The translations under genes were made by a program, and so were the position numbers. DNA of 64,000 nucleotides, from contig NZ_CP043661.1 in NCBI RefSeq assembly GCF_014217565.1, forward strand, positions 7,130,001 to 7,194,000. The letters run 5' to 3'. Shown here piece after piece: positions 17,343-27,702 of the stretch. Under the pieces are notes generated by a model. The model did no database searches. It saw only the letters and a program-made list of their open reading frames with translations, and was not told the DNA's origin. How positions within the stretch are numbered: the stretch's first letter is position 1; the number at the start of each line of letters is the position of its first letter. This DNA is from Kribbella qitaiheensis (GTDB lineage Bacteria; Actinomycetota; Actinomycetes; Propionibacteriales; Kribbellaceae).

Positions 17343-18074
17343 TTAGGACACCGGGGCGGCGGTGAGGCCGTAGGTGATGCCGGTCGAGACCGCGGGCTCG
17401 GTGTGCTCCAGGTCGGGGGTGCGTTCGTACGGGTCCCAGGCGAGCACCTCGGTCAGGTGGCGTTCAACCGAGTCGAGCACCTCGGCGATGGCGACCTGGC
17501 GGCCCAGCTCCTTGGTGAGAGTGGTGACGTCGGCATCCGAGATCCCGCACGGCACGATCCGATCGAACCAGCTGAGGTCGTTGTCGCAGTTCAGCGCGAA
17601 CCCATGCATGGTGACGCTTTGCGCGACCCGGATCCCGATCGCCGCGATCTTGCGCTCACGCCCACAGTCGTCCGCCGGGACCCAGACCCCACTGCGTCCC
17701 TTCACCCGACCGGTCTTCACACCCAGATCGGCGCACACGGCAATGAGAGCTTCCTCGAGCCGCCGGACGTAATCCACGACGTACACATGGGAAGCAAGTT
17801 TGACGATCGGGTAGCCGACCAGTTGCCCCGGCCCATGCCAGGTGATCTTGCCGCCGCGATCCACGTCGACAACCGGCGTACCGTCCAGCGGTCGCTCCTG
17901 CGGCTCCGTGCGCTTGCCCGCCGTATACACCGGCGGATGCTCGAGCAGGATGACAGTGTCCGATCCGCTGCCCTCGGCAACTGCCGCGTGCAGGCGGCGT
18001 TGCTCCGCCCACGCCTGCTCGTACTCAACCGCGTCGGTGCCGAACCCAGCCCTCACATACTTGATCTCACGCAC
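17343..18074 (-). CDS. lipB: Octanoyl-[ACP]:protein N-octanoyltransferase (LipB)
   Basis: A 243-residue enzyme transferring octanoate from acyl-carrier protein to lipoyl domains, the step before LipA. Motifs: ILLEHPPVYTAGKR, GGKITWHGPGQLVGYPIVKL, GVWVPADDCGRERKIAAIGIRV with the active-site Lys, and WFDRIVPCGI with the catalytic Cys. The GTG at 18074 is selected since the protein then begins MREIKYVRAGF as in homologues; the frame remains open upstream. It is separated from lipA by five regulatory and transport genes plus the Ala/Pro-rich membrane protein, whereas many actinobacteria keep lipB and lipA adjacent. Confidence 0.95.
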   Translation of the reverse strand: MREIKYVRAGFGTDAVEYEQAWAEQRRLHAAVAEGSGSDTVILLEHPPVYTAGKRTEPQERPLDGTPVVDVDRGGKITWHGPGQLVGYPIVKLASHVYVVDYVRRLEEALIAVCADLGVKTGRVKGRSGVWVPADDCGRERKIAAIGIRVAQSVTMHGFALNCDNDLSWFDRIVPCGISDADVTTLTKELGRQVAIAEVLDSVERHLTEVLAWDPYERTPDLEHTEPAVSTGITYGLTAAPVS

Positions 18075-18355
18075 GCCTTCGAGTGTATGTCGACGCGCCC
18101 GCCGCCGTTCACCGCCATCCACAGGCGACGGATTCGCGCGTCCCGCCTCGGCTTCTGCCCCGCCCAGCAGCCCTGCACCGGGCCGCGGCTCCTGGCCGAC
18201 GACTCCGCGGTGTACTCCGCACTGAACGGCCGGCCCCACCCGGCCGCCCTGCACCAGCCGCGGACCGGCGGTCATGGAATTCGCGAGGCCTTGTTCGAGG
18301 CCTCCTTGTGGATAACTTCCGTGGGCCCGGCGGCAATCCGGGCATCCTCTCTGAC

Positions 18356-20353
18356 ATGGCACTCGAAGACATCGCCGGCTACAGCTTGCGCCGCGACCTC
18401 GGGTCCGGCGCGACCGGCACCGTCTGGCTGCTCCGAGACCTCGGTTCCGGCCGGCACGCCGTGCTCAAACGCATCCCGGCAGCCAAGGTCCCGGCCGTCG
18501 AGCAGTTCCGCCAGGACCTCGCCCTGACCCGCTCCCTCGACAACCCGCATATCGCCCGCCTACTAGACGTACGCCAAACCGACCGCGACTGGCTCCTCTT
18601 CAGCCAGTACGTCCCAGCCGGCTCCCTAGCGAGCCTCCTGGAACGCCGCGAACCACTCTCCACAGGAGAACTGGTCACCCTGCTCAGCCCCCTCGCGCAA
18701 GCCCTAGCTGTGATCCATCACGCCGGCCTAACCCACGGCAACCTCACCCCCGCCAACGTGATGCTCGACGCCGAAGGCCGCCCAGTCCTCACCGACGTAG
18801 GCCTCCGCACCCTCACCCACCCATCCGCAACCCCTCAGTCCGACCTCGACTCGCTCGCCCAAATCGCCCTCACCGCCGGCGCCAACCCCCGCATCTTCAC
18901 CCCCACGATCTTCACCGCCCCCGCCCACCAAGTCGCCACCCGCATCCTCCACCTCGCCCAACCCACCCCAATAACCTCCCTCGCCAACCCACCAGATGGA
19001 CCTGGTGCTGCTAACGGTTCGCCGCCGGCCGGTTCGAACTCGGGTTCGGTGTCAGGCGGTTCAGACGACCCCGATGGCAGGACCGGAACCAGCGCGACCG
19101 CAGGCGGCGCAGATCCCGGCGCGGGTGTCCTGAACGGCAACGGCCAAGGACCCCGACGCAAGCCTCCAAAGGACGGCTCATCGCAACACGCCCGCGAGCC
19201 ATTCAGCCCCACCCCCACTGACGCGGCTACCGACCCCGCGACCACCACGGTTACATCCGGTGGTGCGGACAGCTCCCCAAAGCCACCAACAGAGGGGAGC
19301 ACCCGCGGCACCCGCCGACGACAGCCAACCACGGTCGGTCGTCTACCCAAGGCACGAACCGGAGGCCGCCGCGGCCTAGCCAACGATGAACTGACAGGCG
19401 GTGACGCCGGCGGACGCCAACGACTCAAGTCACTCGACGGCCAACGTCATAGCGCGGAGAAGGTGACAACCGGGGTCCGAAGTGTGGGAACTGGAAGCGA
19501 TCAACCACCGGGTCTGGCGTTCGGGTCGGCTGACCTTGGCAGTGAGGCCGGTGGGGGTGATCAATCGCCTGGAGTGGTGTATGCGACGGGAGCTGTTGCT
19601 GGCGGCCCCTATCCGAACTCGCGTCGCACACCAGGTGGACCACGGCGTCGGGGTGGAGCGCGAGGGACGAGGAGCAGACGGACTCGGCGGGGTCTTCGTC
19701 TGCGGTTGAGAGAGGCGATTGGCGGACGAGCCCCGGCGTACGGCGTACTGGCCGCGGCGGGTGCGGCCGCATTAGTAGTCCTGCTGCTCGGATTGATCAC
19801 CGTCGGCGTACTGGGCGGAGGAGCCAGCACCGCAGCATCCACAGGATCTGCCGAGGCCCCGACGACGGACGCGTCGCAGAGTCCACCGCCTTCAAGCGCC
19901 GTCACACCGACGACCTCAAGTGCTCCAGCGCTTCCGTCGGCGGCAGTCTCGACCGCACCAGGAGCAGACTGGCCAACCCCCTGGCTGGACGTACTCAGAG
20001 CGCTCGACAGACAACGGTCCTCGGCATTCAATAGCGGCTCGGATACCGGCCTCGATTCGGTCTACGTCCGAGGAAGCGTGCCCTGGAAGGCGGACAAGAG
20101 TTTGCTCGCGACCTACCGGACCCAGCACCTACGAATCGAGAACCTGACGATAGAAATCCGAAGCCTCCTCATCGAGAGCGAGGAAACAGACCGCGCCGTC
20201 CTCCAGGTCGTCGACCGCCTCACCTCAGGCGCCGCCGTCGACCAGGCAGGCCGAAGAACAACCTTCCCACCCGGCAAACCAACCTCCCGCCGAATCACCC
20301 TCCAAACAACAACCCCCGGCACCTGGCGAATAACCCAAATCACCACCCTCTGA
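18356..20353 (+). CDS. Serine/threonine-kinase-like membrane protein, probable pseudokinase
   Basis: A 665-residue protein. Residues 1-210 follow the Hanks kinase fold: glycine loop LGSGATGTVW, a Lys in HAVLKRI, then GLTHGNLTPANVMLD in place of HRDLKxxN, and LTDVGL in place of DFG. The catalytic Asp is therefore Asn, suggesting loss of phosphotransfer, although divergent activity is not excluded. A Gly/Pro/Ser-rich linker of about 250 residues leads to one membrane helix (near residues 462-487) and an extracytoplasmic C-terminal domain of about 175 residues (WLDVLRALDRQRSSAFN, WRITQITTL). The topology resembles PknB-type receptors. ATG 18356 is chosen as it directly precedes the kinase domain; the open frame extends upstream. 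Confidence 0.8.
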   Translation: MALEDIAGYSLRRDLGSGATGTVWLLRDLGSGRHAVLKRIPAAKVPAVEQFRQDLALTRSLDNPHIARLLDVRQTDRDWLLFSQYVPAGSLASLLERREPLSTGELVTLLSPLAQALAVIHHAGLTHGNLTPANVMLDAEGRPVLTDVGLRTLTHPSATPQSDLDSLAQIALTAGANPRIFTPTIFTAPAHQVATRILHLAQPTPITSLANPPDGPGAANGSPPAGSNSGSVSGGSDDPDGRTGTSATAGGADPGAGVLNGNGQGPRRKPPKDGSSQHAREPFSPTPTDAATDPATTTVTSGGADSSPKPPTEGSTRGTRRRQPTTVGRLPKARTGGRRGLANDELTGGDAGGRQRLKSLDGQRHSAEKVTTGVRSVGTGSDQPPGLAFGSADLGSEAGGGDQSPGVVYATGAVAGGPYPNSRRTPGGPRRRGGARGTRSRRTRRGLRLRLREAIGGRAPAYGVLAAAGAAALVVLLLGLITVGVLGGGASTAASTGSAEAPTTDASQSPPPSSAVTPTTSSAPALPSAAVSTAPGADWPTPWLDVLRALDRQRSSAFNSGSDTGLDSVYVRGSVPWKADKSLLATYRTQHLRIENLTIEIRSLLIESEETDRAVLQVVDRLTSGAAVDQAGRRTTFPPGKPTSRRITLQTTTPGTWRITQITTL

Positions 20354-20483
20354 CCAACCCAGCCGACGAGCCGTGCTGTGTCGGACCGAGCGTTGCTGAT
20401 CCCAGCCGTACCGGGCTGGGCCGGACGGGGCCGAGTCGTACGGAGCTGAGCCGAGCCGGGCCGGGGCCGGGCCGGGTAAGTCG

Positions 20484-20517
<34 letters not shown>

Positions 20518-20573
20518 GGTAAGACGGGGTGAGCTGGCTAGGCCGAGCCTGCCTTGCCGAGCTGGGTTGGGGG

Positions 20574-21470
20574 TTAGGCGGGGTTCGTGAGGCTGGCGGT
20601 TAGGGCTTGGGGGGCGGTGGGGTGGGTGAAGGTGAAGTTGGCGGTGAGGAGCTTGGTGGGGAGGGCGCGTTTGCTGCCGATCAGTTCCCAGCCGAATTCG
20701 CCGAGCAGGGTGGTGAGGACGAAGGACGGGACTGGGAAGAGGGCTGGGCGGTGCAAGGTCTTGGCCAGGGCGGTGGTGAAGTCCTGGTTCGTTACTGGGG
20801 TTGGGAGGGCTATGTTCACCGGGCCGCTGAGCTCGTCGTGTTCGGCGACGAAGCGGACTGCGCGGAGCCAGTCGGTCAGGGAGACCACTGGGAAGTACTG
20901 GTTGCCTGAGCCGAGGCGGCCGCCGAAACCGAGCCGGAAGGGCAGCGACAGAAGGCGGAAGGCGGGGGCATCGCGGGCGATGACGACTCCGGTGCGGAGG
21001 GATGCGACCCGGCAGCCTGCGGCTCGGGCGGGGTCGGCGGCGCCTTCCCAGAGGCGGACTACGTCGGCGAGGAAGCCTTCGCCGAGTTCGGAGTCTTCGG
21101 TCAGGGTGCGGTCGCCGCAGTCCTTGCCGTAGCCACCGATCCCGCTCTGCGTGATGAACACCGGTCGGCGATCGAGCGTTGCGGCCGCGGCGGCGAGAGT
21201 TGCCGTCGTACTGACGCGACTCTCGCGGATGGTCTTGCGGTACGTCGGGGTCCAGGGCCGGCCGATGTTCGCGCCGGCGAGGTTCACCAGAACGTCGGCG
21301 TCGACGAGTGCCGCGGGATCGAGTTGACCGGCGGCGGGGTCCCAGCGGACCTCGTCGGGTTGGCTCGGCGTACGCCGTACCAGCCGGATCACCTCGTGGC
21401 CGTCGGCAACCAGGTCGCGGGTGAGTGCCTTGCCCAGGAAGCCGGACGAACCGGCCAGTACGTACTTCAT
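20574..21470 (-). CDS. TIGR01777-family NAD-dependent epimerase-like protein
   Basis: A 298-residue short-chain-dehydrogenase-type protein with the nucleotide-binding start YVLAGSSGFLGKALTRDL, NLAGANIGRPWT, and a DUF1731 C-terminal segment (GSKRALPTKLLTANFTFTHP). This domain pair defines the TIGR01777/YfcH family of putative sugar-nucleotide epimerases, whose substrate is unknown. It runs convergently toward the kinase-like gene and lies 285 bases downstream of the end of sucB on the same strand, with a terminator between, so it is probably its own unit. Confidence 0.92.
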   Translation of the reverse strand: MKYVLAGSSGFLGKALTRDLVADGHEVIRLVRRTPSQPDEVRWDPAAGQLDPAALVDADVLVNLAGANIGRPWTPTYRKTIRESRVSTTATLAAAAATLDRRPVFITQSGIGGYGKDCGDRTLTEDSELGEGFLADVVRLWEGAADPARAAGCRVASLRTGVVIARDAPAFRLLSLPFRLGFGGRLGSGNQYFPVVSLTDWLRAVRFVAEHDELSGPVNIALPTPVTNQDFTTALAKTLHRPALFPVPSFVLTTLLGEFGWELIGSKRALPTKLLTANFTFTHPTAPQALTASLTNPA

Positions 21471-21692
21471 CCGATCAACGGCCCCTCGGTCGCGGGTGGA
21501 GAACTCGGACTGGCGGCGATCCGGAGCGGCCAGCGAAACCCATCGAACCAGTACCCACGAACTCCGATAAGACCGCCCCGACGAAGTCAGGTGATGAAGC
21601 GGTCCTCACCGCACCCGGCTGCTGCTCGGAGGAGGCCGGCGGCGTCGCGCACGGAGCCTGCCGGCTCCTGGAGAGCCTCACCGGGAAGGTCA

Positions 21693-21725
21693 ATGGGGCC
21701 GGCCGCGGTGTGCGGTCGGCCCCAT
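21693..21725 (-). terminator. Terminator hairpin after sucB
   Basis: A 14-bp stem with one G-U pair (21693-21706 with 21712-21725) and a five-base loop, 30 bases past the sucB stop. It separates sucB from the epimerase gene. Confidence 0.8.
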
Positions 21726-21754
21726 CGGGGTGGTTCGGGTGGTGCTACCCGAGA

Positions 21755-23837
21755 TCAGACGTCGAACTGGGCTTCTTCGAGGCGCTGCTTGACTGCGGTC
21801 AGGTAGCGGGCCGCGTCGGCGCCGTCCACCAGACGGTGGTCGTAGGTCAGCGCCAGGTAGACCATCTGCCGGATCGCGATCGTCTCACCCAGTTGCGGGT
21901 GGGTGATCACGACGGGACGCTTGACGACCGCGCCGGTACCGAGCATGCCGACCTGCGGCTGGTTCAGGATCGGCGTGTCGAACAGGGCGCCGCGGCTGCC
22001 GGTGTTCGTGATGGTGAAGGTGCCGCCCGCCATCTCGTCCGGCAGCACCTTGTTGATGCGGACCCGGTTGGCCAGGTCGGCGATCTTCTTCGCCAGGCCG
22101 GCGATGTTCAGGTCACCGGCGTTGTGCACGACCGGGACCATCAGGCCCTTCTCGGCGTCGACGGCGATGCCCAGGTGCTCGGCAGCGTGGTAGGTGACCT
22201 CGCCGGCCTCGTCGTTGATCGACGCGTTCAGCTTCGGGTACTGCTTCAGCGCGTCCACCGCGGCGAGCGCGAAGAACGGCAGGAAGGACAGCTTGACGCC
22301 CTCGCGGGCCTCGAACTCGGCCTTCTTCGCGTTCCGGAGCTTGGAGATCTCGGTGACGTCGACCTCGACCACGGTGGTCAGCTGCGCCGAGACGTGCAGC
22401 GAGTTGACCATGTGGCTGGCGATGGCCTTGCGGATCCGGCTCATCTTCTCGGTCGTACCGCGCAGCGGGCTGATCACCGGGGCCGAAGCCGCGGCGGGCC
22501 GGAGCGGAAGAAGCGGCAGCCGGGGCAGGTGCGGCGGCAGCAGCCTTCTTGGCCTCGGCGGCAGCGATCACGTCCTGCTTGCGGATGCGGCCGCCGACGC
22601 CGGTGCCGGATACGGAGCCCAGGTCGACGCCGTGCTCGCTAGCCAGCTTGCGGACGAGCGGGGTGACGTAGTTGGGGCCGTCGGAGGAGGAGCCGTTGGA
22701 AGACGCCGGTACTGCGGGCGCCGGGGCCGCGGCAGGTGCTGCCGCGCGTGCAGGCGCTGCCGCAGGTGCCTGGGCGGGGGCGCTTTGCGCGACGGGAGCC
22801 TGGGCGGCCGGCTGAGCGGCGGGGGCTTGGGGTGCCGGGACCTGAGCCGGTGCTGCCTGCGGGGCCGGGGCTTGGGGTGCCGGGACCTGAGCCGCGGGGG
22901 CCTGAGCAGCTGGTGCCTCGGCGGGGGCTGCCTGGGGGGCGGGGGCCGATTCGGCCGGGGCCACGGGGGCTGCGGAGGTCGCCGGGGCGGCGTCGCCGGA
23001 GCCTACGATCGCTAGTTCGGCGCCTACCTCGACGGTTTCGTCTTCGGCGACCTTGATTTCGAGGAGCTTGCCGGCGACGGGGGACGGGATCTCGGTGTCT
23101 ACCTTGTCGGTGGAGACTTCGAGGAGGGGTTCGTCTACTGCTACGTCGTCGCCTACCTGCTTGAGCCAGCGGGTGACGGTGCCTTCGGTGACGCTCTCGC
23201 CTAGGGCGGGCAGGGTTACCGACGTACCGGAGCCACCTGAGGAGGCCTGCTCTGGGGCCGGGGAGGCCGCGGGGGCTGGGGCCGCTTCGGCCGGAGGCCT
23301 ATTAGACGAAGTGTCCGCCGAAGAGGGTTGTTGTGCGGCCTGCGCCTGCGGCGCGGCCTCGGCGGCGGGGGCAGCCTCGGCCGGGGCGGCGGACGCGGAG
23401 CCGGCCTGAGCCGAGCTGGCGGACGCGGAGTTTACCTGGGCCGGGGCAGCGGGCGCGGAGTCGGCCTGAGGCGAGCCGGTCGATTCGGCGTCTGCCTGGG
23501 CGGCGTCTGCCTGAGCGGAGTCTGCCGGGGCGGCGTCTGCCTGGGCTGGGGCCGCTGAGGCGGAGTCGCCGGAGCCGGAGTCCGAGCCGGCGGATTCGCC
23601 GGCGTCGCCGATGACGGCCAGTTCGGCGCCGACCTCTACGGTTTCGTCCTCGGCGGCCTTGATCTCGAGCAAGGTACCGGCGACGGGGGAGGGGATCTCG
23701 GTGTCGACCTTGTCGGTCGAGACCTCCAGCAGGGGCTCGTCAACGGCAACCGTGTCACCGACCTGCTTGAGCCAGCGGGTGACGGTTCCTTCGGTGACGC
23801 TCTCCCCGAGGGCCGGCAGGGATACAGAGGTCGGCAT
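21755..23837 (-). pseudogene. sucB: 2-oxoglutarate dehydrogenase E2 (SucB), frame broken by +1 shift
   Basis: The N-terminal part has two lipoyl domains with identical lysine motifs (EVSTDKVDTEIPSPVAG, at about residues 36-52 and 245-261), Ala/Pro-rich linkers and an E3-binding domain (VRKLASEHGVDLGSVSGTGVGGRI). The catalytic acyltransferase domain lies in another frame down to the stop at 21755, starting PVISPLRGTTEKMSRIR and containing DHRLVDGAD. Deleting one G of GGG at 22496-22498 joins them as ...SSAPAAAASAPVISPL..., giving about 694 residues. The gene is normally essential and complete in domains, so sequence error is likelier than decay. AAGGAGC precedes ATG 23837. lpdA (E3) lies upstream, so E3-E2 may be one operon. 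Confidence 0.93.
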
Positions 23838-23944
23838 GACGGTCGTTGCTCCTTCGTCTGATCGGTCGAGTGTCAGCCTACGGTGCCACCGGAACCGGCG
23901 GGATCCGGGTCACAACGACCCCGCCTGTCCCAGCACCGGCAAAC

Positions 23945-25334
23945 TTACTCGTGGAAGTGCAAAGGCTTTCCGGCCAGCGCGAGGTGCGCCTCGCCGAGTG
24001 CCTCGTTCTGGGTCGGGTGGGCGTGCACCAGCGGCGCGACGTCGGCCGGGAACGCCTCCCAGTTGTAGATCAGCTGCGCCTCGCCGATCAGTTCGCCGAC
24101 CCGGGAGCCGACCATGTGCAGGCCGACCACGGCGCCGTCCTTGGCCCGGACCAGCTTCACGAAGCCCTGGGTCTTCAGGATCTGGCTCTTGCCGTTGCCG
24201 CCGAGGTTGTAGTTCAGGATCTCGACCTCGCCGTACTTCGCTTTCGCCTGCTCCTCGGTCAGCCCGACGGAGGCGACCTCGGGCTCGGAGTAGGTGACGC
24301 GGGGGATGCCGGGCCTCGTCGATCGGGGCCGGGTTCAGCCCGGCGATGTGCTCGGCGACGAAGATGCCCTGCTGGAAGCCGCGGTGGGCGAGTTGCAGGC
24401 CGGGGACGATGTCGCCGACGGCGTACACGCCGGGCACGCTGGTCTGCAGGTGCTCGTCGACGGTGACGAAGCCACGGTCGAGCGCGACCCCGACCTCGTC
24501 GTACCCGAGTCCGGAGGTGTTCGGGCCGCGGCCGACTGCGACCAGGAGCAGTTCGGCCTCGATCACCTCGCCACCGGCGACGGTGACGCGGACCCCGTTG
24601 TCGTGGGTGTCGACCGACTCGAACGACGTACCGGTCTTGAAGTTGATCTTGCGCTTGCGGAACGCCCGCTCCAGCGTCTTGCTGCAGTCGGCGTCCTCGG
24701 CCGGTACCAGCCGGGGGAGTGCCTCGATGATCGTCACCTTGGTGCCGAACGAGGTCCACGCGCTGGCGAACTCGACGCCGATCACGCCGCCGCCGAGCAC
24801 GACCGCGGACTCCGGCACCCGGTCGAGCGTCAGGGCGTGCTCGCTGGCGATCACCCGGTTGCCGTCGATCTCCAGCCCCGGCAGCGATCGCGAGTAGGAG
24901 CCGGACGCGATGATGACGTTCTTACCGGTGTACGTCGTGCCGTTGACCGCGACCGTCGTCGGGGACGTGAGCCGTCCCTCGCCCTCGATCACGGTGATGC
25001 CACGAGACTTGATCTGTCCCTGCAGGCCCTTGAAGAGCCGGTCGACGACGCCGTCCTTGTACTTGTTCACGCCACCCATGTCGACGCCCTCGAGGGTCGT
25101 CCGTACGCCGAACTGCTCACCCTCGCGGGCCGAATCGGCGACCTCGGCCGCGTGCAGCAGCGCCTTGGTCGGGATGCAGCCGCGGTGCAGACAGGTACCG
25201 CCGAGCTTGTCCTTCTCGACCAGGCCCACGGACATCCCCAGTACTGCGGCCCGCAGTGCGGCGGCGTACCCGCCACTGCCTCCGCCGAGGATCAGCAGGT
25301 CGTAGGTCGTGGTGCTGTCTGCCGCGTTCGTCAC
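23945..25334 (-). pseudogene. lpdA: Dihydrolipoamide dehydrogenase (LpdA), frame broken by +1 shift
   Basis: Flavoprotein E3 of 2-oxoacid dehydrogenases and the glycine cleavage system. From GTG 25334 the frame shows the FAD motif LLILGGGSGGYAAALRA, the redox disulfide GGTCLHRGCIPTKALL, the NAD motif AVVLGGGVIGVEFA and YAVGDIVPG. After IDEA the frame is lost; the remainder continues in another frame with RVTYSEPEVASVGLTEEQAK, VGLHMVGSRVGELI and HAHPTQNEAL to TAA at 23945. Removing one G of GGG at 24311-24313 restores IDEAGIPRVTYSEPE. The repaired protein is about 462 residues, the usual length. It lies 107 bases upstream of sucB on the same strand. Confidence 0.94.
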
Positions 25335-25525
25335 AGGTTCCTCCGTGGGCTACTGAGTCGGCGGGCGGCCCCGGATCGCGGGGTTCCGGCCCGGCGTCAT
25401 CTTGTCATCGCGGCCGCTTACTGTCGCTTCCGGGCCCGTACTGCGGACGCCGTCGCCCACAGCAGGCCAGCAGGACGGGCGGCTCGAAAGACTGTGTACT
25501 TGCGGGTATAGGGGACACTTACTCC

Positions 25526-25840
25526 ATGAGTTGGTTTCGCCGGAACAGGCCGGGCACGATGCGTAAGTCGGACAACCCCGACCAGGCGCACCTGCGGGAG
25601 TTCGCCCAGACCCGCCAGGGTGTCGAAGGTTTTGTCGAGCCGAAGACGGCGGTGACCGACTACACGCTGCTCCTGGTCGCCATCGACGGTGAGTGGACCC
25701 GTCGGCGCGTCCCGTCGGTCGCGTGGGCGCACAACTTCGCCAACAAGCTGGGCATTCCGTCGTACGACGCGGCCGTGGTCGGCTACCCGCCGCGGATGCG
25801 TGAGTACAACGCCCGCCAGAAGAAGAACGGCCTCGCCTAG
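25526..25840 (+). CDS. Small conserved actinobacterial protein
   Basis: A 104-residue protein beginning MSWFRRNRPGTMRKSDNPD, with VAIDGEWTRRRVPSVAWAHNFANKLGIPSYDAAVVGYPPRMREYN. I recognise it as a conserved protein found beside lpdA and pepA in actinobacteria, but know no function. No signal peptide or membrane segment is seen. ATG 25526 fits; TTGCGG...TATAGG-like promoter elements (25500-25512) sit just upstream, so the leader is short. It is divergent from lpdA. Confidence 0.7.
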   Translation: MSWFRRNRPGTMRKSDNPDQAHLREFAQTRQGVEGFVEPKTAVTDYTLLLVAIDGEWTRRRVPSVAWAHNFANKLGIPSYDAAVVGYPPRMREYNARQKKNGLA

Positions 25841-25903
25841 AGCCAGCTGCCGACGCCCGGTTGGTCCGGGTGACGAGCGGCGAACGGGGCAGGGGCGGTT
25901 GGC

Positions 25904-26035
25904 GATCACCCAGCCAGGCAGTGGTCCCATCGCGCGCAGAGCAAAGTCAGTGCGCCGGCGGGATCGAGCGCGCCGAATCCTCAACCCCGCCCGCTGCCGG
26001 CCCACTGCCTGGCTGGAAGCCCGCACCTGGTGATC
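25904..26035. repeat. Inverted-repeat element, copy A
   Basis: Arms CCAGCCAGGCAGTGG (25910-25924) and its exact complement (26002-26016) are 77 bases apart. Outside them GATCACC (25904-25910) is matched by GGTGATC (26029-26035), which reaches the pepA stop codon. Twenty-two of 24 bases of its left end recur, reversed, at 52388-52411. It may act as a terminator region for pepA or be a dispersed element. Confidence 0.65.
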
Positions 26036-27527
26036 AGCTGGCGGACGCGGCCAGTTCGACCAGGGTGCGGACCGCGTAGCCGGTGCCGCCGGAGTGGGTG
26101 TAGCCGGACGGGCCGCCGTCGTTGAAGGCGGGACCGGCCACGTCGAGGTGCACCCAGTCGATGCCATCGGCAACGAAATCACCGAGGAAGGCGGCCGCCG
26201 CGAGCGCGCCGCCCCACGGCTCGCCGGTGATGTTCGCCAGGTCGGCGACCTTCGAGTGGGAGCGGAGCTTGTCAAGCATCTCCGACGGGATCGGCAGCGG
26301 CCACATCGCCTCACCGGCGGCGACCGCGGCGTCGACGACCCGGTCCCGGGCGGTGTCGGTGTTGGCGAACGCGCCGGCCACCTTGGTGCCCAGGGCAACG
26401 ACACAGGCGCCGGTCAGGGTGGCCACGTCGACGATCAGGTCGGGGGCGTCCTCGGACGCCCGGACCAGCGCGTCACCGAGCACCAGCCGGCCCTCGGCGT
26501 CGGTGTTCAGCACCTCGACCGTCTTACCGCCGTACATGGTCAGGACGTCGGACGGCCGGGCGGCCGAGCCGGACGGCATGTTCTCCGCCATCGCGGCGTA
26601 GGCGGTCACCTGGACCGGTAGGCCGAGCCGCGCGATCGCGAGGATGGCGGCGATCACGGCCGCCGCGCCGGCCATGTCGGACTTCATGCTGATCATGCCG
26701 CTCGCGGTCTTCAGCGACAGGCCGCCGGAGTCGAAGGTGATGCCCTTACCGACGAAGGCCAGGTGCGTCACCGGCTTCTTCGGGGTGTAGGTCAGCCGGA
26801 CCAGCCGGGGCGGGTTGGTCGATCCCTGGCCGACGCCGAGGATGCCGCCGTAGCCGCCCTTGGCCAGTGCCTTCTCGTCCAGTACCTCGACCTTGACGCC
26901 GTGTTCCTTGCCCAGCTTGACCGCGTGTGCCGCGAACTCGGCCGGGTGCAGGTCGGACGGGGGCATGTTCACCCAGTCGCGGACCTGGTGGACGGCGTCG
27001 GCGACGATCTCGGCCCGCTCGAGCGCGGCCTTGGCGTCGCGGTTGCGGGCCAGGTCAGTCAGCACGATCACGTTGCCGGGGGCATCGTCGCTGGCCTCGG
27101 ACTTGTAGGCGTTGAACGAGTAGCGGCCCATCAATGCGCCCTCGGCCACGGCGCGGACGCACTCGGCGTCGGGCGTCGGCAGGGCGAACGCGACGGACTG
27201 CGCGGTCTTGGCCGCGCGGATGCCGACACCGGCCGCGGTGCGCAGGTCCTCGGTCTTGAGAGCGCCGTCCGGGGCCGTGCCGAGACCGACGGCGATCAGC
27301 ATTGCCGACTTGCCGGGCTTCGGGCCGGGCACCTTGGTGACCTCACCGGTCTTGCCGGTGGCGCCGAGCCCGGACAGCACCTCCACCAGCTTCCCGCCGT
27401 ACGCGGCGTTCAGCGACTCGGTACCGGCGGGCAGGGCGACGCCGCCGTCGAGCTTGACCACGCCGATGACCAGGACGTCGGTCTTGACGCCGGCTGCATC
27501 GGACTTGCTCAAAGTGATGGTGCTCAC
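26034..27527 (-). CDS. pepA: Leucyl aminopeptidase (PepA, M17)
   Basis: A 497-residue di-zinc cytosolic aminopeptidase. The M17 signature NTDAEGRLVLGDAL, the metal and active-site region GKGITFDSGGLSLKTASGMISMKSDM and the C-terminal WVHLDVAGPAFND are all present. It removes N-terminal residues, leucine preferentially, from peptides. The GTG at 27527 is preceded by GAGG at good spacing. It is divergent from gcvT and convergent with the small conserved protein gene; copy A of the inverted-repeat element overlaps its stop. Confidence 0.97.
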   Translation of the reverse strand: MSTITLSKSDAAGVKTDVLVIGVVKLDGGVALPAGTESLNAAYGGKLVEVLSGLGATGKTGEVTKVPGPKPGKSAMLIAVGLGTAPDGALKTEDLRTAAGVGIRAAKTAQSVAFALPTPDAECVRAVAEGALMGRYSFNAYKSEASDDAPGNVIVLTDLARNRDAKAALERAEIVADAVHQVRDWVNMPPSDLHPAEFAAHAVKLGKEHGVKVEVLDEKALAKGGYGGILGVGQGSTNPPRLVRLTYTPKKPVTHLAFVGKGITFDSGGLSLKTASGMISMKSDMAGAAAVIAAILAIARLGLPVQVTAYAAMAENMPSGSAARPSDVLTMYGGKTVEVLNTDAEGRLVLGDALVRASEDAPDLIVDVATLTGACVVALGTKVAGAFANTDTARDRVVDAAVAAGEAMWPLPIPSEMLDKLRSHSKVADLANITGEPWGGALAAAAFLGDFVADGIDWVHLDVAGPAFNDGGPSGYTHSGGTGYAVRTLVELAASAS

Positions 27528-27702
27528 GAAATCCTCAGTCCTCCTTGACCGGGTGGCAGGTCGCCGGTCGTGACGGTACGTGCTTGCTGCCCCCGCATGC
27601 TACGCGTCGGCGGCATCCGGATGCGCGCGGATGGGGCCGGGGAGGTGGCACGGAGATGCGGGCCACACTGTTGCGCCATCGGTTTCCGGTAAGTTCCGCT
27701 GC

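Noticed and set aside
27528..27702. Glycine riboswitch in front of gcvT
   Set aside because: The conserved glycine aptamer core is absent and the gap is short.
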